Source of the DNA: Stomorhina lunata
Taxonomy: Eukaryota; Arthropoda; Insecta; Diptera; Rhiniidae
Length of the DNA stretch: 64,000 nt
NCBI GenBank assembly: GCA_933228675.1
Contig: OW121741.1
Location: 131,205,290-131,269,289 of the forward strand
Direction: 5' to 3'
The notes beneath the pieces were generated by a model. The model ran no database searches. It was not told the DNA's origin and saw only the letters and a list, made by a program, of their open reading frames with translations. The position numbers and the translations under genes were made by a program. Below are positions 58,300 through 64,000 of the stretch, piece after piece; within the stretch, counting starts at the first letter, position 1; each line of letters opens with the position of its first letter.

Positions 58300-58710
58300 C
58301 GGCATTCCAATTGGAAAAGGTGTACTTCTCTCAGACAATGAGCTGCATCCAACTCTATTTTTAGAATTATTAAAAGGGACCTACATATTAACTCTAGCTC
58401 CGAACTTAAATTAGGATCCCCATATTAAAATAATGAAATATTTGAGCAATGCGATGGGTTCAGTAAGGAACTAGGGAACATGCATGTGATTATTAAAAGG
58501 GACCTACATTTTAACTCTAGCTCCGATTGGCAAAAGCGTTAGTTAGAGAAGTTTAACATAGAATAATACTCAATAGCCAGTGGCTAGCTGAGTTATGAGG
58601 TGAACCGCTTTTTTTGAAAATTTATTTTTAAAGTGGCAATGGCCGGGGGTTGAACTTGGGACCTATGGTAGCTATGCGGATGACTAACCTGCTATACCAC
58701 GGCAGTTCTG
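58300..58710 (-). mobile_element. tRNA-derived SINE, copy 2, with internal 85-bp insertion
   Basis: The head at 58640-58708 (minus) has A box TGGTATAGCAGG (58689-58700) and a B box AGTTCAACCCC. The body matches copy 3 (TAACTCAGCTAGCCACTG; ATGCAGCTCATTGTCTGAG). It is interrupted at 58404-58488 by 85 bp flanked by a 38-bp direct repeat (58366-58403 and 58489-58526, one mismatch). The inserted sequence recurs at 60271-60360. Confidence 0.8.
58404..58488. repeat. 85-90-bp dispersed sequence, copy 1
   Basis: AATTAGGATCCCCATATTAA...GCATGTG matches 60271-60360 at about 93 percent by eye. It is flanked by a 38-bp duplication of SINE sequence. Confidence 0.75.
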
Positions 58711-58774
58711 TCATTCAATGGCTCTTAAAAAAACTTTGTGTTAATTATTATGTTTTTTTAATTAAGTTTGAAAA

Positions 58775-60125
58775 TATTCTTTAGAACACTAAACTACAAT
58801 TCTACAAGTTTACAAGTTACAATTACAAGTCTAATTTTTACAAGTGCTGTTCAATTTTCACAACAATTGCAGCTTTTTGGACTTGTAAACTACAATTTAT
58901 ACAATTACAATTTCTAAAATTACAATTATTATTATTAAATTACAATTATAATAAAATAAAATATTTTGATAAATATATGGAGTCAAATGAAAAATACGAT
59001 TTTTATGAAATTTTATATATATGTTCATTCTCCTAGCCTAGACAATTTTTACACTTCTTGAAAATTTTTAATTTAGCTTTCGTTCAGATTTTATGGCAGT
59101 TCAAAGTTCGTTTTTTCAATATTTTTTCAGAAACATACCCACTTTATATGCCTATAACTTTTGATACCAGATATTTATAAGACTAGGCTCATATTTCAGC
59201 ATATGCCCTGTAGTTTTATGCTCTTTTAATTAAAAAGTTAAGAACAAGTTTTTTGTTTTCCGATCCACCATGAGCCTATTTTTTGTTTTTCGTATTTTGT
59301 TGTCTATACTATTATTCACATTTGAGAGAATGATAAAGAAAATGAATGATATGCTTTTTGAGATATCCTTGAGTCAAGGACATCATTGATCTCCCTTGTT
59401 CTGCATACGCTTCAACACTATAGGTGGAAAGGGTATTATAAGTTTGTTCTGATATATATATAACGCATAGAAATATTGGTCTTAGTTAGACCACCTTTTA
59501 GTATAACAACGGATTTAGAATTACTTCCTGAGCCGATGAAACGATGTCAGTCCATCCGTCCATCTGGCTGGACGGCTGGCTGGACGGCTGGCTGGACCCC
59601 CATGTAAACCTTGTAATCAAAGTACATTTCGCAATTCTCAAGATAATTTGATTAAATTTTGGTAGTGTGCTATTAAAATTCGTCAAAGTAAACTAAATTC
59701 GTCAAGGTACACTAAGTAATGGACTATTATTAATCGAAACATATTTAAAAACAAATAAAATAAATAAATGGTAATTAATATTGATTTGATTTTGTGTTTA
59801 TTTTAACTAATTTTTATTAGAAAATAGTTAAAAACCAAATTTGAATTCAATTTATCATTCACTTATAACTTGAAAAATTTTTTTGAGAGTCTCCGTCGAC
59901 CCTATCCATTTTTTCTACAATTCTACAAGTGTACAAGTACAAATTTAGATTAGTGAAACAAAACCACTTGTAGAAGTTCGACTTGTAAACTTGTGAATTG
60001 TCAAAATCACTTGTAGCTACAAACTTGTAATTGTATTTTAATGAAACACAATTATTTACAAGTTCACAATTTTACAGGCAAAAACACTTGTAATTGTAAA
60101 CTTGTAGCTTAGTGAAATAGGGCCC
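58775..60125. mobile_element. Nonautonomous TIR element rich in ACTTGTA/TACAAGT motifs
   Basis: The left end reads CACTAAACTACAATTCTACAAG and the right end, read inward, CCCTATTTCACTAAGCTACAAG, so the inverted repeats are imperfect. ACTTGTA and TACAAGT words crowd the first about 130 bp and the last about 200 bp in both orientations, and are absent from the middle. That is the layout of subterminal transposase-binding sites. The middle carries the truncated mini-me-like repeat at 59408-59670. No transposase is present. Confidence 0.5.
59408..59670. repeat. Truncated mini-me-like repeat
   Basis: CTTCAACACTATAGGTGGAAAGGGTATTATAAGTTTG through GGCTGGACCCCCATGTAAACC repeats the left part of the 43985 element. 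It contains three copies of GGCTGGACG, a local expansion of the GTCC/GGAC core. The minus-strand frame 59498-59686 is a shadow of this repeat. Confidence 0.7.
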
Positions 60126-60560
60126 AGATAAAAATGAAATCGGGAAGCAGTTCAGAGCTTTCATGATTATCTTAAGGGATAAGCTTTAGTCTGAAAACAG
60201 GAAAAGCGGGTCAGAAAGCGATGTGTAGTTAGATGAATTGCAGAAGGCTTATAAACTACGAATATACAAACGAACTCAAATTAGGATCCCCATATTAAAA
60301 TAATGAAAAATTTGAACAATGCGATGGGTTCCGTAAGGAACTAGGAAACATGCATGTGATTTTAAAGTTTTGGAATATCATACGGTCACAAAAGACCATC
60401 AAATCTTCCTAGAAGTCAAGATCTTTTTATAAATACGTATGTCAAAAGAATTCTAGAAATTCTAATTACGTTAGCGATTATGGAAAAAAATCGTTAGCAT
60501 CTTTGAACGTTAAAACCATGACAAAACCCAAAAGAACGCAAAAGCTTTTCAGATCGAAAT
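60126..60560. other. Unassigned sequence with second copy of the 85-90-bp repeat
   Basis: 60271-60360 repeats the segment inserted in SINE copy 2. The remainder has stops in all frames and no recognised feature. Confidence 0.55.
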
Positions 60561-60801
60561 GCATAAAAAAAATTCGGTACCAATTTTGTTAGTTAAAACC
60601 GCCTTTGAGGCTAACTCAGCGATAGTTTCCTGCGTCTCGAGGTAGGATCTCGATGATTCTGACAATTGTGCCACGATCGGCAAAGTTATTCACTAGCCTC
60701 ATTATAACCCAAATGCTGGGAGAAGTCCAGTTAAACGTGTGCCTTTGTTCTCTTTGGACAGAGACTACGGACAATATAAAAGGCTTCCTATCCAAATTCA
60801 T
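60560..60801 (-). pseudogene. Probable RNase H remnant of a non-LTR retrotransposon
   Basis: The minus-strand frame from 60801 reads RLVNNFADRGTIVRIIEILP then RDAGN. Shifting one base, it continues ETIAELASKAVLTNKIGTE. Joined across the frameshift, the pattern parallels the RNase H run (L-N-x-L ... V-x-L-I-W-V-P-G-H-x-G-N-E-x-A-D-E-L-A), with PRDAGN/ETIAELA at the active-site loop. An alternative reading of DAGNYR before TGA as an immunoglobulin-fold end motif is less likely, because the flanks contain only repeats. Weak but consistent with the similar fragment at 55.6 kb. Confidence 0.4.
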
Positions 60802-60819
60802 ATTTCATTGTCCGAATTT

Positions 60820-60825
60820 TCCATA

Positions 60826-60862
<37 letters not shown>

Positions 60863-61177
60863 CCCCGACAACATTCCAATTGGAACAAGGGGTACTTCTC
60901 TCAGACAATGAGCTGCATCCGATTCTATTTTTAGACTCATTGAAAGGGACCTACGTTTTTAAAGCCGGCTCCGAACGGCAAATGCATTAGTTAGAGAAGT
61001 TTTACATAGCCTTACACTCAATAAACAGTGGCTAGCTGAGTTATGAGGTGAACGGCCGCTTTTTTTTAAATATTTTTTTTTTTCAAGTGGGTCTGGCCGG
61101 GGATTGAACTTGGGACCTCTGGTATGCTAGGCGGATGACTAACCTGCTATACCACGGCGGTTCACACATCCATATTC
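60820..61177 (-). mobile_element. tRNA-derived SINE, copy 3, full length with (TA)n tail
   Basis: Transcribed to the left. The head at 61094-61164 has A box TGGTATAGCAGG (61143-61154) and B box AGTTCAATCCC. A body of about 230 bp is shared with copy 2, and the 3' end is a (TA)n tract at about 60830-60861. TCCATATTC at 60820-60828 and 61169-61177 is a 9-bp target duplication. Head, unrelated body, simple-sequence tail and target duplication define a SINE; mobilisation would need a LINE partner. Plus-strand frames across it (60653-60934, 60739-60990) are not coding. Confidence 0.85.
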
Positions 61178-62249
61178 GTTAAATCTAAAAATCAGTCTAT
61201 AAAATAAAATAAAAATGGAAAAGTTTGGTTACACAGAAAATAGTTATGACGTTTTTCGTTTTGGTAGCAGCTTACATCAGCCACCCTGTAGTTGATTATA
61301 TATAAAATTAAAAATAATTCCATAACCATTTGAAAATCTTCCGATATCTTAAAAATTTTTTTAAACATCATATTAAAAACAACGGGGATATAAATATTTG
61401 CATAATAAATTCTTTATCTTTATAGAAAAATCCTAGTCATAAAATATGGAGATATTGACACAGATGTTAAGAAGTTAAATAATTGATAGAGAAAGAGAAA
61501 AATTTTAATTAAAATGCGAAAATATTAAGAAAAAAAGTGTATAAAAAAACAACGACATTCCACTTAAAAAAAAACATTTTAGTTAAAAGTTACTAAGCAA
61601 GAGCCATAAATTTTACTAATAATAATGGAACTAAGAATTTTACAAGTGACTGAAGTTGGCCTGAAACGTCCTTGCTTATCTATTCTTTAAAACTCATGTT
61701 CCCCATTTCGTTAAAATGTATAATAATTCATTTTATCCATTTTCAAGCATTTAGATTTTGTTACCCAGATAAACTCCATTTGACTTAAGCATTTGCAAAA
61801 AAAAAAAAGAAAAAATATAAAAAAATTATAATGAAAAAGCAAATATCGCAAAATGAGATCTAATACAATTAGAAATTAAAATTCATTGGTCATCGTTGTC
61901 CATTTTATATATTCGCCAGTTTGGATTTGTGTTGCCATTTAAAATTATATTGAAAGTTCTTAATCTTGTTTAAAGTCACATAATCCACATTCCTGGGCGT
62001 AAATAACCATTGGCTGTCAATTCCAAATATTAAACAACATGAATATGCAATCCATGTCCCAGAGAAGACCAAGACGAAGAAGAAGAAGAAGCAGATTCTC
62101 TCTATCATCACCATAAACATCAAAGTCATTACAATGATCGTCTTGCTCGTCATTACCATTATCATAATCATGATCATTATTATAAATAATTATGATTGAA
62201 AATTTATTCGAGGGTTATGTTTTATGTTTTGAGATTAGAGTAAACAAAA
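61178..62249. other. AT-rich spacer with imperfect GAA and ATC-type simple repeats
   Basis: No conserved frame. AGACGAAGAAGAAGAAGAAG (about 62072-62091) and ATCATAATCATGATCATTAT tracts (about 62160-62180) are simple repeats. The minus-strand frame 61905-62177 is driven by these. Confidence 0.6.
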
Positions 62250-62760
62250 AAATAGTCGGCAGAGTTACCGTTTTTTATACTTTTAACTCTAATAGGTATT
62301 TTCGGTGTTTTAAAAAGAAAAAGTTTTTCACTCAATTTTTTTTTTAATATTTTTATTAAACATTTTTTTAAAAAAATTTTGTACAGGAAAATATTTCTAT
62401 TGAAATTTTTTATAAGAAAATATTTTAAAATTAATTTCGATTTTATTTATTCGACCTTTTCAATTATTAAATTTTATGAAATTATTAAAACGAGCTCGAG
62501 GTCTGTTGTTTTTTATTTTTAGTTTTTATTTATTACTAATGTCCAATATTTCGATATCCTTTGGATATCATCTTCAGGGACAGCGAGTTACAATATACAA
62601 ACAACGTTCACATTTTTTTTTTAATTTTTTACAGAAAAATGTTTCTATTGAAAATTTTTCTATAGAAAAATATTTTTATAGGAAATTTTTCTTTTTATTT
62701 TTTTTTTCAATGTGTAGTTTCGACGTTTTAAAACTCTAGTTTTTTTAATTATTTTTACAA
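62250..62760. repeat. Second copy of the flank of the CTATAG array, with an inserted segment
   Basis: AAAATAGTCGGCAGAGTTACCG at about 62250 and AATAGGTATTTT at about 62290 match 32368-32430. The next part of the left flank (CAATGTGTAGTTTCGACGTTT) appears only at about 62708. So about 400 bp, including some CTATAG units and a stem-loop, separates two pieces that are adjacent in the 32-kb copy. Confidence 0.7.
62540..62575 (-). other. Stem-loop CTGAAGATGATATCC / GGATATCGAAATATT
   Basis: On the minus strand GATATCC-AAA-GGATATC is a perfect 7-bp hairpin inside CTGAAGAT...GAAATATTGGAC, and outer TGTCC and GGACA can also pair. Words of the form CTGAAGATG...CGAAAC recur at the ends of several retroelement and transposon families, so this is likely the terminus of a dispersed element. 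Confidence 0.5.
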
Positions 62761-64000
62761 AAAAATTTTCTATGGAATTTTTTTTTTCAAAAATTTTTCT
62801 ATACAAAATTTTTTTCTCAAAAATTTTTCTATAGAAAATTTTTTTATCGAAAATTTTTCTATGAAAATTTTTTTATCAAAAATCTTTCTATAGAACATTT
62901 TTGATAAAAAATTTTATATAGAAGAATTTTTGATAAAAAAATTTCCTATAGAAAAATATTGGATAAAGAATTTTCTATTGAAAATTGTTAAAAAATTTTG
63001 TATAGAAAAATTTTTGACAAAAAAAAATTTCTATAGAAAAATTTTTGATAAAAAATTTTCTATAGAAAAATCTTTGAAAAAAAAAAAATTCTAAAGAAAC
63101 ATTTTTTTATAAAAAAATTCTAGAGAAAAATTTTTGATAAAAAAATTTTCTATTTGATAAAAAAATTTTCTATAAAAACATTTTTGATAAAAAATTTCTA
63201 TAGAATTTTTTTTTTATAGAAAATTGTTAAAAAAAATTTCGTATAGGAAAATTTTTGACAAAAAAATTTTCTAGAAAAAAATTTTTAATAGAAAATTTTC
63301 CATAAAAGAATTTTTGATAAAAAAATTTTTTATAAAAAAATTTTTGATAAAATAATTTTCTATAGAAAAATGTTCAATAAAAAATTTTCTATAGAAGAAT
63401 ATTTGACAAAAAAATTTTCTTTAAAAAAAAATTTTAATAAAATATTTTCTATAAAAGAATTTTTGTTAAAAAAATTTTCTATAAGAAATTGTTAATAAAA
63501 CTTTTGTCTAAAAAAATTTTTGACAAAAAAATTTTCTATACAAAAATTTTTGATAAAAAATATTTCTATAGAAGAATTTTTGATAAAAAAAATTTTCTAT
63601 AGAAGAATTTTTGATAAAAAAATTTTCTACAGAAAAATATTTGATAAAAAAATTTACTATAGAAAAATTTTCTATAAAAAAATTTTCTATAAAAATGTTT
63701 CTATAGAAAAATGTTTAATAAAAAATTTGTTAATTGAAAATTGTTGAAAAAAAATTCTATAGAAAAATGTTTGATAAAAAAAATTCTCTATAGAAAATTG
63801 TTAAAAATAATTTGGTATAGAAAAATTTTTGATAAAACAATTTTTTATTAAAAACATTTTTAATAAAAAAAATTTCTATATAAAATTGTTAAAAAAATTT
63901 TTGATAGAAAAATTTTTGATAAAAAATTTTAAAAGGAAAAATTTTTGAAAAAAAAATTTTCTATAGAAAAATTTTTGATAAAAAAATTTTCTATAGAAAA
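62761..64000. repeat. Minisatellite array A13, 30-bp CTATAG unit, runs off the window
   Basis: About 62761-62900 is in the sense of A11 (TTTTCTATAGAAAATTTTTT then ATC). From about 62905 to the window end it is inverted (GATAAAAAAATTTTCTATAG). Units vary more than in A11, with frequent missing blocks. The frame 63520-63747 is a repeat artefact. Confidence 0.93.

Noticed and set aside
60616..60801. Immunoglobulin-domain exon (DAGNYR before a stop where cysteine is expected)
   Set aside because: Flanks are repeats, the frame is short, and an RNase H reading across a one-base shift explains more residues.
62540..62575. Hammerhead ribozyme, because CTGAAGA and GAAA flank a stem
   Set aside because: An extra U separates CTGAAGA from the stem. 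The outer pairing joins the strands before CTGA and after GAAA, which is not hammerhead topology, and no cleavage site is placed correctly.

Overview
The window looks like intergenic or intronic DNA from a dipteran, most likely a brachyceran and probably a calyptrate fly. It is extremely A+T-rich and built almost entirely of repeats. The clues are fly-type dispersed repeats with GTCC/GTCT runs and the '(T)ACCCTTCACCACC' start, Helitrons of a common insect type, a Tc1/mariner-group DD37E transposon, and tRNA-derived SINEs. I found no intact conserved protein-coding gene. The only clearly recognisable coding sequences are decayed: a DD37E transposase, a second transposase relic, and fragments of non-LTR retrotransposons.

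Layout. About 1.2-26.8 kb: ten or so minisatellite arrays (units of 28, 29 or 31 bp) separated by plain AT-rich spacers. All units share one plan, AAAGAAA / T-run / short core / A-run / TTTACT, and each array has its own core (GTAGC, GGAACC, GGTACC, AGTACC or AGTACT). Arrays occur in both orientations. A 118-bp tRNA-like insertion with a 14-bp target duplication sits between two of them. About 27.3-31 kb: copies of a roughly 290-bp repeat, one interrupted by the 1.3-kb DD37E transposon and the next by a 1.6-kb Helitron. About 32.4-39.2 kb: a very large imperfect palindrome. Its arms carry roughly 300 bp of unique sequence plus 2-3 kb of a 30-bp CTATAG-core minisatellite each, around an 818-bp loop, like a Foldback element. 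The same minisatellite and its flank recur at 62.2-64 kb.

About 39.6-49 kb: a mosaic of nonautonomous DNA elements. These are an 813-bp TIR element, a 383-bp piggyBac-like MITE with TTAA ends, a hairpin element with arms of about 230-250 bp, a mini-me-like repeat interrupted by a second Helitron, and a tRNA-derived SINE head. About 49-55 kb: AT-rich sequence, a 141-177-bp tandem repeat, and a short region with promoter-like character (52.36 and 54.82 kb). That region is split by a TIR element flanked by unusual 27-bp direct repeats. About 55-62 kb: decayed RNase H and transposase sequence, a perfect 43-bp inverted repeat, an ACTTGTA-rich TIR element and two more SINE copies.

Nothing here forms a pathway or operon. 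The useful content is the nested chronology of insertions. Empty sites can be read inside the window for the DD37E element and for the tRNA-like insertion. If the 52.36-kb minus-strand promoter is real, the satellite-rich part to its left would be inside or downstream of that transcription unit, as in fly genes with very large repeat-filled introns; this is inference only.
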